64,000 nucleotides of DNA from Algibacter sp. L1A34 (GCF_009796805.1 NZ_CP047029.1:248001-312000); one strand, 5' to 3'; positions 8,721 to 18,187 are shown, counted from the first letter of the stretch. Notes: generated by a model not told the origin, from the letters alone. Made by a program: numbers and translations.

Positions 8721-10142
8721 CTACCACTTATAATCTTTACCTTCTCTACTCAATCTCCACGATTCTTTCACTTCTTCCAACCCAGCCATCATTGTTCTCA
8801 ATAATTCTGGTTTTTTGGCAGCTAAATCATGAGTCTCGCCAGGATCTTTCTTTAAATTGAAAAGCATTATTTCTTTTCCTTTATTCGGAATACAAATCTT
8901 GTAATCCCCACTTATATATGCATATAACTCAGTCCCATTATACAAACGTTGATAGCCTGAAGCTATTGGTACTGTTCTTTCTTCAAAATTACTGTTTAAA
9001 ACCACAGACTTTAAGCTAACGCCGTCTAATGGAATCTTCTTGTTTGGAGAAATGTTTAGGATATCTAATATTGTTGGTAAGTAATCCACGGTTGAAGACT
9101 GGTAGTTTGAAACTTGATCTGCTTTAATATGTTCTGGCCATACTACTAACGATGGCACACGTAAACCACCTTCCCACATTTGGTGTTTATGCCCTCTAAA
9201 AGGACCAGCAGATGCAATTCCTTTTTTAGTCAACGGATCGGCTGGGCCGTTATCGCTACAGAAAAAGATAATGGTATTATCATCGACTTTATGTTTCTTT
9301 AAAAAATCATTTAACCGACCTATTTGTTCATCCATGGCAGTAATTGCACCATAATAATGTTTTTGACCAATTGGTAAATCAGGATATTTAGCTAAATATT
9401 CTGGACCTGCCACTACAGGCTCATGCGGTGTATGAAACCAAATGGTAGCAAAAAAAGGTTTTTCATCTAAAATTGATTTTTCTATAAAAGGAATCGCTCT
9501 ATCCATAATAATACGACTGTCATCACCATCTAAATTTTCTGTTACAGGTTTTCCGTTTTGCACATAAATTGATCCTCCCCAAGAACCATCATCCATTGAT
9601 CCCCAGCTGTTCCAACGTTCAGGAGTTTTTGTAGGATCCCATGTTGGCACGGCACTTTTTGTAGCAAAAGTTTCATCGTAGCCATGATGCCATGGAGGTG
9701 AGTACATGCCTCTAGATTCTACTTTGTCTGGTTCTACCCAACCTAAATGCCATTTCCCAAAAAAACCTGTAGAATAATCTACTTTTTTTAATACCTCAGC
9801 AATTGTGGTTTCGGCTGGTCTCATACCTCCTGTATGCGCTGCAAAAACACCTTGACGAAATGGGCTTCTACCCGTTAAAACACTAGCTCTAGTTGGTGAA
9901 CATAATGGTGCCGCGGCATAAAAACTAGTAAACTTGATACCATCTTTAGACATCTTATCCAAATACGGTGTTATCACTTTATCATTTCCATTAAAACCGA
10001 CATCGCCGTAACCAAGATCATCCGCCATAATAAGTATTATGTTTGGTTTTTTAGGCTTCAAATTATCCTGTGAATAACAATTACTAATTATAAAGCTAAA
10101 ACTAGTAAATAATGCTAATTGATAAAAAAAATGAGTTCTCAT
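8721..10142 (-). CDS. S1-family sulfatase (arylsulfatase A-like)
   Basis: A 473-residue secreted or lipid-anchored sulfatase. The N-terminus has a hydrophobic signal ending in FIISNC, which could be a lipobox. Metal-binding Asp residues are in MADDLGYGD near 40-45. The formylglycine motif is canonical: LCSPTRASVLTG, with the Cys near residue 81. GKWHLGW, HTPHEP and the metal motif FFCSDNGP are present, and RGHKHQMWEGG is typical of GalNAc-6-sulfatase/arylsulfatase A relatives. It is the first gene of the minus-strand degradation set and is followed 16 nt later by the glycosidase. Substrate not known; sulfated algal glycan inferred from context. Confidence 0.9.
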   Translation of the reverse strand: MRTHFFYQLALFTSFSFIISNCYSQDNLKPKKPNIILIMADDLGYGDVGFNGNDKVITPYLDKMSKDGIKFTSFYAAAPLCSPTRASVLTGRSPFRQGVFAAHTGGMRPAETTIAEVLKKVDYSTGFFGKWHLGWVEPDKVESRGMYSPPWHHGYDETFATKSAVPTWDPTKTPERWNSWGSMDDGSWGGSIYVQNGKPVTENLDGDDSRIIMDRAIPFIEKSILDEKPFFATIWFHTPHEPVVAGPEYLAKYPDLPIGQKHYYGAITAMDEQIGRLNDFLKKHKVDDNTIIFFCSDNGPADPLTKKGIASAGPFRGHKHQMWEGGLRVPSLVVWPEHIKADQVSNYQSSTVDYLPTILDILNISPNKKIPLDGVSLKSVVLNSNFEERTVPIASGYQRLYNGTELYAYISGDYKICIPNKGKEIMLFNLKKDPGETHDLAAKKPELLRTMMAGLEEVKESWRLSREGKDYKW

Positions 10143-10222
10143 ATATTATTTTTTCTTTTATTCATAAAGGCTACAGCTACAAGCAAATAAATTTCTACTA
10201 GTCTAACAATCATCTTATTATT

Positions 10223-10385
10223 CTAATCAAACACAATTGGATCAACATATTCCTTTTTTCTAATATATAACCAAAGCCTGTTATTTTCTAAATTGCCATA
10301 ATCTGAATAACCTATAGATTCCTGTCTAACAATCTCAAAAATAGTTGCTCCAACATCAATAGGATAAATGTAATTATTTTTTACT
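10223..10385 (-). pseudogene. C-terminal remnant of a degraded gene (possibly a BNR/exo-glycosidase-type protein)
   Basis: On the minus strand a frame of about 50 codons ends at a TAG (10225-10223). It reads protein-like (DVGATIFEIVRQESIGYSDY, then NRLWLYIRKKEYVDPIVFD) but begins just after a stop and has no start. The SIGYSDY and LWLYIRKKEYVDP pattern resembles the tail of BNR-repeat secreted enzymes, which is only a suggestion. It lies just upstream of the sulfatase operon and suggests that the degradation cluster was once longer. Confidence 0.4.
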
Positions 10386-10850
10386 CAATATTCTGAGAAT
10401 CTATCATCAAAAGACTCGAGGTAATTGAACACTAAATCGATAATTGAACAAAGTATAACGAATACAAAATCTAGTGAAGATATTTTAGCGAATACCGATG
10501 CCTCCGAGGTATTCAAAAAATGAATACAATAACTATTCCTATGGGTTTTATTAAAGAGAATTTAAAGTTCAGATACGGAACTCATTGAAATTCAAAACAA
10601 GATTAAACTAAAAACAGTAATAAATAATTAAGTACGAACTTATTCTGATTTATAAGATTTTTCTATTAAAAATAAATAACTTCGCTTTGCGTATTGGTAT
10701 GAAAAAATGAAATTATAACATACTTATATGAATGAAATTTGGATTGAAAAGAATAATTCAATCTCTAATTCTAATGGAAACAAAACTTATGTATCTAGAA
10801 GTTTATGCAATTAATAAGAAAAAAAATCAGAAAAGTAAACATTTAAGATC
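10386..10850. other. Decayed intergenic DNA without an intact gene
   Basis: All frames are broken by stops. A plus-strand fragment of about 33 codons ends at the TGA near 10519 (SSEDILANTDASEVFKK). A 22-codon frame starting MNTITIPMGF overlaps its end. An inverted repeat GAATACC/GGTATTC lies at 10490-10514. Nothing is recognisable as a family. Confidence 0.5.
10490..10514. repeat. Short inverted repeat in decayed region
   Basis: Arms GAATACC (10490-10496) and GGTATTC (10508-10514) are perfectly complementary around an 11-nt spacer. It may be a copy of a dispersed palindrome; one copy alone proves nothing. Confidence 0.4.
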
Positions 10851-11279
10851 TTGAAAATTAAAAAAAGATAGGAAAACAAACTTTTATCGAAACTTATTCT
10901 TCTGCAAACAACGAAGAAAATCTAACCGAATATTTAAGAGAAAAATTTTCTACGGAACCACTTAAGACTGAACTGAATGATAAAAATTCTGAATTTTATT
11001 TTAATGAATTTAACGAATAAGCAAATGGATATTTAAAAGTAAACACAAGACAAAACCTTTTCGAAAAAGTGATAAAATTAGCGAAAGAGAAAAATGTGGA
11101 ATTTGTTTGGCTATCCGTTTGGGAGCAAAACCCAAGAGCAATTCGGTTTTATCAAAAAAAATGGATTTGTGCCATTTGATAAGCATATTTTAAAACTTAG
11201 CAATGATGAACAATATGACATTATGATAAAATTAGAACTCAATAAAGAAAAACCAGTAGCTAACGCTAACATAGTATAA
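10851..11279 (+). pseudogene. Broken GNAT-family N-acetyltransferase
   Basis: Pieces of one GNAT protein appear in order: KIKKR, then IGKQTFIETYSSANNEENLT, then NGYLKVNT, then NLFEKVIKLAKEKNVEFVWL, then NPRAIRFYQK and NGFVPFDKHIL. The pieces show what is missing. About ten residues are lost near the N-terminus, a TAA follows FNEFNE, the central acetyl-CoA-binding segment of roughly 30 residues between LKVNT and NLFEK is deleted, and an A8 run at 11153-11161 shifts the frame after FYQK. The remaining 61-codon ORF at 11094-11279 is the shifted tail and not a gene. Several independent lesions make sequencing error unlikely as the whole cause. Confidence 0.85.
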
Positions 11280-11310
11280 CAATAATAAAAACTCTTTACC
11301 AAAGAATAAA

Positions 11311-11841
11311 ATGAAAAACACATTAATAACATTTTTGCTTTTATGTCCAATATTTTTATGGGCCGATCCATGGGACAATTTAACCTTACAGCAAGCAAAA
11401 CAAGTTTGTGAATTTTTAAAAACAGATCCATATATTCTGGATTATTGCGATTGCTGTGACTATGAAGGTGAATATGCCACAAAAATCTACCTAATGAAAG
11501 TGAAATCGACAGAAATTATTACTTGCGACTGGAATTCGGAATACTATAGTGTAAGAACAGATGTTGATGTTTTGGCTGAAATTCCATATGTAAAAGAGGG
11601 ACCCGACATTAATTCTGCCCATCGATACAAATCAAAACAAGAGCTAATAATAACCATGAATTATACATGGGCATACAACAAACAAAAAGAAAAGGCTGCG
11701 CCCATATACACAATTACTCCCTATGATATCTACGGAGAAAGTAACCCCAACTCTGGTTATTGTAGAGCGTTTATAAATTTCCCAAATCCAAAATATATAA
11801 AAAACAGAAAATATAAAAAGTGGTATAATAAAAGATTTTAA
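11311..11841 (+). CDS. Secreted hypothetical protein
   Basis: A 176-residue protein with a clear signal peptide (MKNTLITFLLLCPIFLWA). The mature part starts DPWDNLTLQQAKQVCEF and contains the cluster YCDCCDY near residue 46-52, suggesting disulfides or metal binding. It has a lysine-rich C-terminus and no transmembrane segment after the signal. No family recognised. It follows the GNAT pseudogene by about 30 nt and converges on recQ. The intact frame beside decayed DNA suggests it is still selected, but its function is unknown. Confidence 0.6.
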   Translation: MKNTLITFLLLCPIFLWADPWDNLTLQQAKQVCEFLKTDPYILDYCDCCDYEGEYATKIYLMKVKSTEIITCDWNSEYYSVRTDVDVLAEIPYVKEGPDINSAHRYKSKQELIITMNYTWAYNKQKEKAAPIYTITPYDIYGESNPNSGYCRAFINFPNPKYIKNRKYKKWYNKRF

Positions 11842-12007
11842 ATTTAAGAAACACGATTGTTAACGCTTTATATATTAAACACAACATTTTTGATCTAATA
11901 CAAACTCAAAAGCCTATAAACTTCTTACTTAACATAAACGAACCATTAACGAACACCCTAAACCCAGCAATAACTAGTATTAGGGATTGAACGGTTTGTT
12001 TGAAATC

Positions 12008-12038
12008 CTGTTTGTTTTTCCTTAAAAAAAATAAACAG
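12008..12038. terminator. Bidirectional terminator-like hairpin between convergent genes
   Basis: CTGTTTGTTTTT (12008-12019) pairs with AAAAATAAACAG (12027-12038), 12 bp with one G-U pair and a 7-nt loop. T-rich and A-rich arms supply tracts on both strands. It lies between the secreted protein gene and the end of recQ. The rest of 11842-12130 holds nothing else recognisable, though the TATTAGGGATTGAACGG upstream resembles sequences often seen at flavobacterial gene ends. Confidence 0.55.
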
Positions 12039-12130
12039 ATTGAGTAGGGAGATATTAATATTCATGAGTTCCTTAATTTAAAATAGAAACCCACGAATAA
12101 AGCCCACACCTTTTGGGTAACGCCCAAGTT

Positions 12131-14335
12131 CTAATTGGCTACTTCACTAATAAATTTAATTCGGTATAATCGTAGTTCATCATCGTCGTAATCACCATCG
12201 AATTCCTCTATGGCATCTGTAATACTATCGGTATTCGACTCCATGAAATACTCGTGAATTTCTTCTTGTTGATCTTCGTCGAGAATATCATCTATCCAGT
12301 AAGTGATATTCAATTTAGTTCCCGAATACACAATGGCTTCCATTTCTTTAATGAAATCGCCCATAGACATACCTTTGGATGATGCAATATCATCTAGTGG
12401 TAATTTTCTATCAACATTTTGAATAATATATAGCTTGTTTGCAGAATTACTTCCTGTAGATTTTACAACTAAATCGTCGGGACGCGTGATGTCGTTATCT
12501 TCTACATATTGCGCTATAAGCGCCACGAAATCCTTACCATATTTTTTAGCTTTCCCATCTCCTACACCGTGTACATTACCAAGTTCTACAATGGTTACAG
12601 GGTATTTAAGCGCCATATCTTCTAGCGATGGATCTTGAAAAACCACAAATGGTGGCACGCCGAGTTTTTTGGCATTCTTTTTTCGTAAATCTTTAAGCAT
12701 ACGCATTAAAACGGCATCGGCAACGGCATTTGCGCCTTTTGCAGCTGTAATTATAGAACCATCTTCTTGTGCGCCATCAAAAATATGATCTTCCGTCATC
12801 ATGAAAGATACTGGGTTTTGTATAAAATCACGACCAGAATCTTTTAATTTTATAACGCCATAGGTTTCAATATCCTTTTTAAGAAATCCAGCAACTAATA
12901 CTTGGCGTAAAAGTGCCATCCAATATTTGGTATCTTTCTCTTTTCCTTTTCCAAAAAAGACTTGCTCATTAGTTTTATGAGAATTTATAAGTGCGTTTTC
13001 TTTGCCCGTAAGTACGTTTACTAAATCTTTAGATTTGTACTTTTCGTTTGTATTAGAAATGGTTTCTAGTAATAATTTAACTTGTTCCTTAGCTTCACCT
13101 TTCTTTTTAGGATGTCTAACGTTATCATCCATTTCGCCTCCATCGCCTGTCTCGTTATCAAATTCTTCACCAAAATAATGAAGAATAAATTTACGCCGTG
13201 ACATAGATGTTTCTGCGAAAGCAACCACTTCTTGCAATAAGGCATGACCAATTTCTTGCTCTGCCACAGGTTTGCCAGACATAAATTTTTCTAGCTTTTC
13301 AATATCTTTATAAGCGTAATAAGCCAAACAATGTCCTTCGCCACCATCTCTACCTGCTCTACCTGTTTCTTGGTAATAACTTTCTATACTTTTTGGAATA
13401 TCGTGATGGATTACAAAACGCACATCGGGTTTATCTATCCCCATTCCAAAAGCAATAGTGGCTACAATAACATCGCAATCTTCCATTAAGAATTTGTCTT
13501 GATGGCTAGATCTTGTTTTAGCATCTAAACCTGCGTGATACGGTAAAGCATTTACACCGTTTACTTGCAGTACTTGGGCTAACTCTTCTACGCGCTTGCG
13601 ACTTAAACAATATATAATTCCAGATTTACCATCGTTTTGTTTTACAAAACGAATAATATCGGCATCTACATTTTTAGTTTTTGAGCGTACCTCGTAATAT
13701 AAATTTGGCCTATTAAAGGATGCTTTAAAAGTTGTTGCTCCAGAAATCCCTAAGTTTTTAATAATATCTTCTTGAACTTTTGGAGTTGCTGTTGCGGTTA
13801 GGCCAATAATTGGAATATTATCACCAATACGGCCTATTATATGTCTTAAGTTTCTGTATTCTGGTCTAAAATCATGTCCCCACTCACTTATACAGTGTGC
13901 CTCATCTACGGCCATGAACGATATTTTTACAGTACGTAAAAACTCAACATTTTCCTCTTTTGTTAACGATTCTGGGGCTACATATAGTAATTTAGTTACA
14001 CCATTTACGATATCTTCCTTTACGCGTTTAACTTCGGTTTTATTTAAAGATGAATTTAAAACGTGTGCAACGCCTTCCTCATCCGAAATCCCTCGAATAG
14101 CATCCACTTGGTTTTTCATTAATGCAATTAAAGGAGATACAATTATTGCTGTTCCCTCTTGCATTAATGCAGGCAATTGGTAACATAGCGATTTACCTCC
14201 ACCCGTTGGCATAATCACAAATGTGTGATTACCCGTAATAATACTTGTTACTACATCTTCTTGTAGGCCTTTGAATTTATTGAATCCAAAATATTTTTTT
14301 AAGGCACTATGTATTTCTTTTTTAACTGTCAACAT
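12131..14335 (-). CDS. recQ: ATP-dependent DNA helicase RecQ, zinc-less long form
   Basis: A 734-residue 3'-5' DNA helicase for recombination and repair. Walker A is MPTGGGKSL near residues 42-50, DEAH near 144-147, and motif VI is [12 protein letters not shown]. An RQC region follows and then an HRDC domain in the last third ([17 protein letters not shown] onward). The protein is longer than E. coli RecQ (about 610). The zinc site is odd: where E. coli has four Cys after AFAEAQTCRR, this protein has [20 protein letters not shown] and then [12 protein letters not shown] with no Cys at all. I believe this is common in Flavobacteriia. It is divergent from kdsD. Confidence 0.93.
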   Translation of the reverse strand: MLTVKKEIHSALKKYFGFNKFKGLQEDVVTSIITGNHTFVIMPTGGGKSLCYQLPALMQEGTAIIVSPLIALMKNQVDAIRGISDEEGVAHVLNSSLNKTEVKRVKEDIVNGVTKLLYVAPESLTKEENVEFLRTVKISFMAVDEAHCISEWGHDFRPEYRNLRHIIGRIGDNIPIIGLTATATPKVQEDIIKNLGISGATTFKASFNRPNLYYEVRSKTKNVDADIIRFVKQNDGKSGIIYCLSRKRVEELAQVLQVNGVNALPYHAGLDAKTRSSHQDKFLMEDCDVIVATIAFGMGIDKPDVRFVIHHDIPKSIESYYQETGRAGRDGGEGHCLAYYAYKDIEKLEKFMSGKPVAEQEIGHALLQEVVAFAETSMSRRKFILHYFGEEFDNETGDGGEMDDNVRHPKKKGEAKEQVKLLLETISNTNEKYKSKDLVNVLTGKENALINSHKTNEQVFFGKGKEKDTKYWMALLRQVLVAGFLKKDIETYGVIKLKDSGRDFIQNPVSFMMTEDHIFDGAQEDGSIITAAKGANAVADAVLMRMLKDLRKKNAKKLGVPPFVVFQDPSLEDMALKYPVTIVELGNVHGVGDGKAKKYGKDFVALIAQYVEDNDITRPDDLVVKSTGSNSANKLYIIQNVDRKLPLDDIASSKGMSMGDFIKEMEAIVYSGTKLNITYWIDDILDEDQQEEIHEYFMESNTDSITDAIEEFDGDYDDDELRLYRIKFISEVAN

Positions 14336-14429
14336 GAATTGTATGAATTATTTTTCACCTGTAAAGAGTAAACACACAAAGCCTATTAATTGCTATCAAT
14401 TTCATTGTGTATTTAGAGAGTCTCAATCT

Positions 14430-14457
14430 TTTTTTCGTTAGTTTTGCAACGAAAAAA
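14430..14457. promoter_or_regulatory. Inverted repeat with an embedded promoter element between recQ and kdsD
   Basis: TTTTTTCGTT (14430-14439) and AACGAAAAAA (14448-14457) form a perfect 10-bp inverted repeat. The plus-strand sequence TAGTTTTG at 14439-14446 matches the TAnnTTTG promoter element, so it could drive kdsD, about 95 nt upstream of its start. No good upstream TTTG element is at the right distance. It may equally be a bidirectional terminator or an operator. Confidence 0.4.
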
Positions 14458-14540
14458 CAAGTAAAAAATAAAATTAATTTAATTATCAAGTTTAAAGATA
14501 ATAAAATCTTTAATGCTTCAACCATAAAAAATAATAAATT

Positions 14541-15506
14541 TTGAGTACAGAAAATTCTATTATTGAAACTGCTAAGCAAACAATTGAAATGGAAAGCAAA
14601 GCCATTTTAAACTTATCTAGCTTAGTAACAAAAGATTTTGCAGCTGCTGTAAATCTAATTTATAACTCCAAAGGACGCGTTATTATTACAGGTATTGGTA
14701 AAAGTGCCATTATTGGAAATAAAATTGTTGCTACTTTAAACTCCACCGGAACCCCTGCTATTTTCATGCATGCTGCCGATGCCATACACGGTGATTTGGG
14801 TTTGATTTTAAACGATGATGTGGTAATCTGTTTATCAAAAAGTGGTAACACTCCAGAAATTAAAGTGATAATTCCATTAATAAAACGTGCTAATAATAAA
14901 ATGATTGCCATAACAGGAAATGTAAATTCCTTTTTAGCGCAACATGCTGATTATGTTTTAAATGCATACGTTGAAAAAGAAGCATGCCCAAACAATTTAG
15001 CTCCAACAACAAGTACTACAGCACAATTAGTAATTGGTGATGCTCTTGCAGTTTGCTTATTAAACTTACGCGGATTTTCGAGTACAGATTTCGCAAAATA
15101 CCACCCAGGTGGTGCACTTGGTAAAAAACTATATTTAAGGGTTGAAGATATCTCTTCTACCAACGAAAAACCTGCAGTAAATGGCGATGCTAGCATCAAA
15201 GAGGTTATTGTAGAAATTACAGCAAAAATGCTTGGTGTAACCGCCGTTGTAGAAAACAACGAAATTATTGGTATAATTACAGACGGTGATTTACGTAGAA
15301 TGTTAACTAAGGTTGACGATTTCTCTAAACTAATTGCTAAAGATATTATGGGTGCCAACCCTAAACGCATACAGTCTAACGCTATGGCCATAGAAGCTTT
15401 AGAGGTTATGGAAGCTAACGATATTTCTCAGCTTTTAGTTGAAGAAAACGGAAAGTATGCAGGTGTGGTTCACTTACACGATTTAATTAAAGAAGGCATT
15501 ATATAA
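14541..15506 (+). CDS. kdsD: Arabinose-5-phosphate isomerase, KdsD/KpsF/GutQ family
   Basis: A 321-residue cytoplasmic isomerase. It converts ribulose 5-phosphate to arabinose 5-phosphate, the first step to Kdo for lipopolysaccharide. An N-terminal SIS sugar isomerase domain (about 1-190; GIGKSAIIGNKI, SKSGNTPEI) is followed by two CBS domains (about 200-320; IGIITDGDLRRML). The start is TTG at 14541, giving a full-length N-terminus STENSIIETAKQT; the next ATG would cut conserved residues. It overlaps tatC by one base (TAATG) and heads an operon with tatC, an AhpD-like gene and lptB. Confidence 0.92.
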   Translation: MSTENSIIETAKQTIEMESKAILNLSSLVTKDFAAAVNLIYNSKGRVIITGIGKSAIIGNKIVATLNSTGTPAIFMHAADAIHGDLGLILNDDVVICLSKSGNTPEIKVIIPLIKRANNKMIAITGNVNSFLAQHADYVLNAYVEKEACPNNLAPTTSTTAQLVIGDALAVCLLNLRGFSSTDFAKYHPGGALGKKLYLRVEDISSTNEKPAVNGDASIKEVIVEITAKMLGVTAVVENNEIIGIITDGDLRRMLTKVDDFSKLIAKDIMGANPKRIQSNAMAIEALEVMEANDISQLLVEENGKYAGVVHLHDLIKEGII

Positions 15507-16339
15507 TGGCGAAGAAGGATATTAATGAGATGTCTTTTTTAGACCATCTTGAGGATTTACGTTGGCACTTAATTCGAATTTGCTCGGCCGTAATGATTGT
15601 GGCAACGTTAGCATATATTTTTAGTCGTTTTATTTTCGACGAAATTATTTTTGCGCCACTACATATGGATTTCCCTACATACGATTTTCTATGTAAAGCA
15701 GCACAATTCCTAGGTGTAACTACCACATTTTGCGCCGATAAAATTCCTCTAATATTACAAAACCGGACCATGGCTGGGCAGTTTTCTGCCGATATTTGGA
15801 CTGCTATTTTGGGTGGTTTCATAATTTCGTTCCCTTACGTTATTTACCAATTGTGGAGTTTTATTAGTCCAGGTTTGCATAGTAAAGAACGTAAACATTC
15901 ACGTGGTTTTATCATTATTTGCTCACTCTTATTCTTTTTAGGTGTGCTTTTTGGCTACTATATTATTACACCGCTATCTATTAACTTTTTGGCAAATTAT
16001 AGTATTTCCGCCATGGTGGATAACCAAATTGATATTAGCTCATATATCGCTTTAGTTCGTGCTTCGGCATTAGCGTCTGGCCTAATTTTCGAATTACCAA
16101 TCATCATTTATTTTTTAACCAAAATAGGTTTGGTTACTCCAGAGTTCTTAAAAAAATATCGAAAATATGCTATGGTAATCGTATTAATTCTGTCGGCCAT
16201 AATTACACCTCCAGATATTGCTAGTCAAGTTATTGTGGCTATTCCTATTATAATTTTATATCAAGTAAGTATTACTATTTCTAAAATAGTGATTAGAAAT
16301 CAAAAACGAAAAGAGAAAAAAAATGTCAGAGTCAGTTAA
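15506..16339 (+). CDS. tatC: Sec-independent translocase subunit TatC
   Basis: A 277-residue inner-membrane protein of the twin-arginine translocation system, which exports folded proteins. Six transmembrane segments are visible. The N-terminal signature is MSFLDHLEDLRWHLIR, with the conserved Glu and Arg that contact the signal peptide. FISPGLHSKERK matches the family loop after TM2. The start overlaps the kdsD stop by one base, and the end overlaps the next gene by 17 nt, so they are translationally coupled. No tatA or tatB is nearby. Confidence 0.95.
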   Translation: MAKKDINEMSFLDHLEDLRWHLIRICSAVMIVATLAYIFSRFIFDEIIFAPLHMDFPTYDFLCKAAQFLGVTTTFCADKIPLILQNRTMAGQFSADIWTAILGGFIISFPYVIYQLWSFISPGLHSKERKHSRGFIIICSLLFFLGVLFGYYIITPLSINFLANYSISAMVDNQIDISSYIALVRASALASGLIFELPIIIYFLTKIGLVTPEFLKKYRKYAMVIVLILSAIITPPDIASQVIVAIPIIILYQVSITISKIVIRNQKRKEKKNVRVS

Positions 16340-16679
16340 AGAATTCAACGATTACCGTTCTAAAATGAACGATAAAATTTTAGGTGATAATAATAAGATT
16401 ATAAAACGCATTTTTAACTTAGATACTAACGCTTTCGCGGAAGGAGCTCTCGATGTTAAAACCAAAGAATTACTTGGCTTGGTAGCTTCGGCTGTTCTAC
16501 GCTGCGACGATTGCGTGAAATACCACCTAGAAACCAGTTATAAAATTGGGTTAAAAAAAGAAGAAGTTGTAGAAGCTTTGGGTATTGCAACACTAGTTGG
16601 CGGAACTATTGTAATTCCGCATTTACGAAGAGCTTATGAGTTTTGGGATGCTTTAGAAGAAGATAGCAAAACCCAATAA
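16323..16679 (+). CDS. Carboxymuconolactone decarboxylase-like (AhpD-type) protein
   Basis: A 118-residue small all-alpha protein. The redox motif CDDCVKYH near residue 62 matches the CxxC...H of AhpD-type proteins, suggesting a thiol-based peroxidase or oxidoreductase role rather than ring decarboxylation. It starts inside the end of tatC and precedes lptB by 71 nt. This position is, as far as I know, conserved in Flavobacteriia. Its actual substrate is unknown. Confidence 0.82.
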   Translation: MSESVKEFNDYRSKMNDKILGDNNKIIKRIFNLDTNAFAEGALDVKTKELLGLVASAVLRCDDCVKYHLETSYKIGLKKEEVVEALGIATLVGGTIVIPHLRRAYEFWDALEEDSKTQ

Positions 16680-16750
16680 AAACATAAAAAACCAACAACT
16701 GTTAAAAAAGTGTATATGATTTCACTATTTTTAACGTTCACTATAAAGAT

Positions 16751-17491
16751 ATGATTTTAAAAGCCGAAAATTTAATGAAGTCCTACAGCGGACGAAAAGT
16801 TGTAAAAGATATTTCTCTTGAAGTTAATCAAGGTGAAATTGTTGGACTTTTAGGCCCTAATGGTGCCGGAAAAACAACTTCTTTTTACATGATTGTAGGT
16901 TTGGTAAAACCTAACGGCGGACATATTTTTCTTGATAATAAAGAAATCACCAACTACCCGATGTACAAACGTGCACAACATGGTATTGGTTATTTAGCAC
17001 AAGAAGCTTCGGTTTTTAGAAAATTAAGTATTGAAGATAATATTTTAAGTGTGTTGCAACTTACTAAACTGAGTAAAAAAGAGCAAGTATACAAAATGGA
17101 ATCGCTTATTGAAGAGTTTGGTTTAGGACATATTAGAAAATCTCGAGGCGATTTATTATCTGGTGGAGAACGTCGAAGAACAGAAATTGCTCGTGCTCTT
17201 GCAACCGACCCTAGTTTTATTTTATTAGATGAACCTTTTGCAGGTGTAGATCCTGTGGCTGTTGAGGATATTCAACGTATTGTAGCACAACTTACCAAAA
17301 AAAATATTGGAATCTTAATTACCGATCATAACGTACAAGAAACCCTTGCCATTACCGATAGAACATACTTAATGTTTGAAGGTAGTATTTTAAAAGCCGG
17401 TGAACCCGAAGAACTTGCTAGTGACGAAATGGTGCGTAAGGTATATTTAGGTCAGAATTTCGAGTTACGTAAAAAGAAAATTCGTGATTAA
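16751..17491 (+). CDS. lptB: LPS export ABC transporter ATP-binding protein LptB
   Basis: A 246-residue ATPase that powers extraction of LPS from the inner membrane together with LptFG and LptC. Walker A is GPNGAGKTT near residue 37, the signature is LLSGGERRR, and Walker B is [13 protein letters not shown]. The switch His is in ITDHNVQET. The sequence is high-identity LptB type ([16 protein letters not shown]). It follows kdsD, so Kdo precursor supply and LPS transport are linked in one cluster. A palindromic element begins 36 nt after the stop. Confidence 0.95.
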   Translation: MILKAENLMKSYSGRKVVKDISLEVNQGEIVGLLGPNGAGKTTSFYMIVGLVKPNGGHIFLDNKEITNYPMYKRAQHGIGYLAQEASVFRKLSIEDNILSVLQLTKLSKKEQVYKMESLIEEFGLGHIRKSRGDLLSGGERRRTEIARALATDPSFILLDEPFAGVDPVAVEDIQRIVAQLTKKNIGILITDHNVQETLAITDRTYLMFEGSILKAGEPEELASDEMVRKVYLGQNFELRKKKIRD

Positions 17492-17527
17492 AGCTTAACT
17501 ACTTTTTCATTATTCCATGTTTTTTTT

Positions 17528-17570
17528 GTCATTCCGCGTTTGATGCGGAATCCACTCTTTTTGAAATGAC
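17528..17570. repeat. Palindromic repeat after lptB
   Basis: Nested inverted arms: outer GTCATT (17528-17533) with AATGAC (17565-17570), and inner ATTCCGC (17531-17537) with GCGGAAT (17545-17551). The pattern GTCATTCC...GGAATCCA is typical of dispersed REP-like palindromes. It may end the lptB transcript. The ATG of the next ORF lies inside its right arm. Confidence 0.65.
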
Positions 17571-18009
17571 GCTTTCCGAAGTTTACTTTTATATGCTTAT
17601 TATATTTATTCAGTTATTCACACTGTTAATTATAACAACATCGGAAGATTTAAAACAAAACAAACGTTACATAACATATTTAAAAATTACGCTGACACTT
17701 GTTTTTTCTGGTACTATTATGGAGCTATTGGACTGGAACCACTTATGCCCTTTTCAATGTATTCTTCTAACCTCCTCTCCATTTATCACTTTAAATTTAA
17801 CAAAAGGGACTACTTGTCTTTTTAAAAAACTATTTAAAAAAGAACCTTTTCAAACCATTCGCAGAAAATTAAGTGATGGTATTTGGGTAAATAATAAAGG
17901 GGACATTAAACAAATTGATTATTATATTTTTTATTCATTTGTTTTATCAGCATTACCACTCATTATAATTGTTGGTTTATTTATAATTCTCAACAACACG
18001 ATGTGTTAA
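17566..18009 (+). CDS. Hypothetical membrane protein
   Basis: A 147-residue protein with about three predicted transmembrane segments: MLIIFIQLFTLLIITT near the N-terminus, a middle one near residue 35-55, and a C-terminal one (SALPLIIIVGLFIIL). A basic cytoplasmic stretch with paired Lys lies between. No family recognised. The first ATG is inside the palindrome arm at 17566; the ATG at 17593 is an equally good start and leaves the repeat as the leader. It is followed by a 219-nt gap before the SPFH gene. Confidence 0.5.
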   Translation: MTLSEVYFYMLIIFIQLFTLLIITTSEDLKQNKRYITYLKITLTLVFSGTIMELLDWNHLCPFQCILLTSSPFITLNLTKGTTCLFKKLFKKEPFQTIRRKLSDGIWVNNKGDIKQIDYYIFYSFVLSALPLIIIVGLFIILNNTMC

Positions 18010-18154
18010 TTTATTTCATATTAAAAAATTAATCTATTTCATTAGAGAACCATTCACTTTAGGTTTTATGGTTTCGAACTCCCCATTTATAATTATACCT
18101 AAAATATTTTATTTTATAAAAACCAGACCTATTTCAAATTCATTTTAAAATACA

Positions 18155-18187
18155 TTTGGAATGTTTAAAAATTATTTCATATCTTTA
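18155..18187 (+). promoter_or_regulatory. Candidate promoter of the SPFH gene cluster
   Basis: TTTG at 18155-18158 is followed after 21 nt by TATCTTTA at 18180-18187, a near-match to TTTG-N19..21-TAnnTTTG. The predicted start lies about 35 nt before the SPFH ATG. Confidence 0.5.

Noticed and set aside
10386-10850. Small plus-strand peptides in the decayed region
   Set aside because: Short overlapping frames with no recognisable family in AT-rich DNA are not enough to call genes.
11094-11279. 61-codon ORF as a separate gene
   Set aside because: Its second half is the shifted tail of the GNAT pseudogene, and its first half is out-of-frame sequence before the A8 run.
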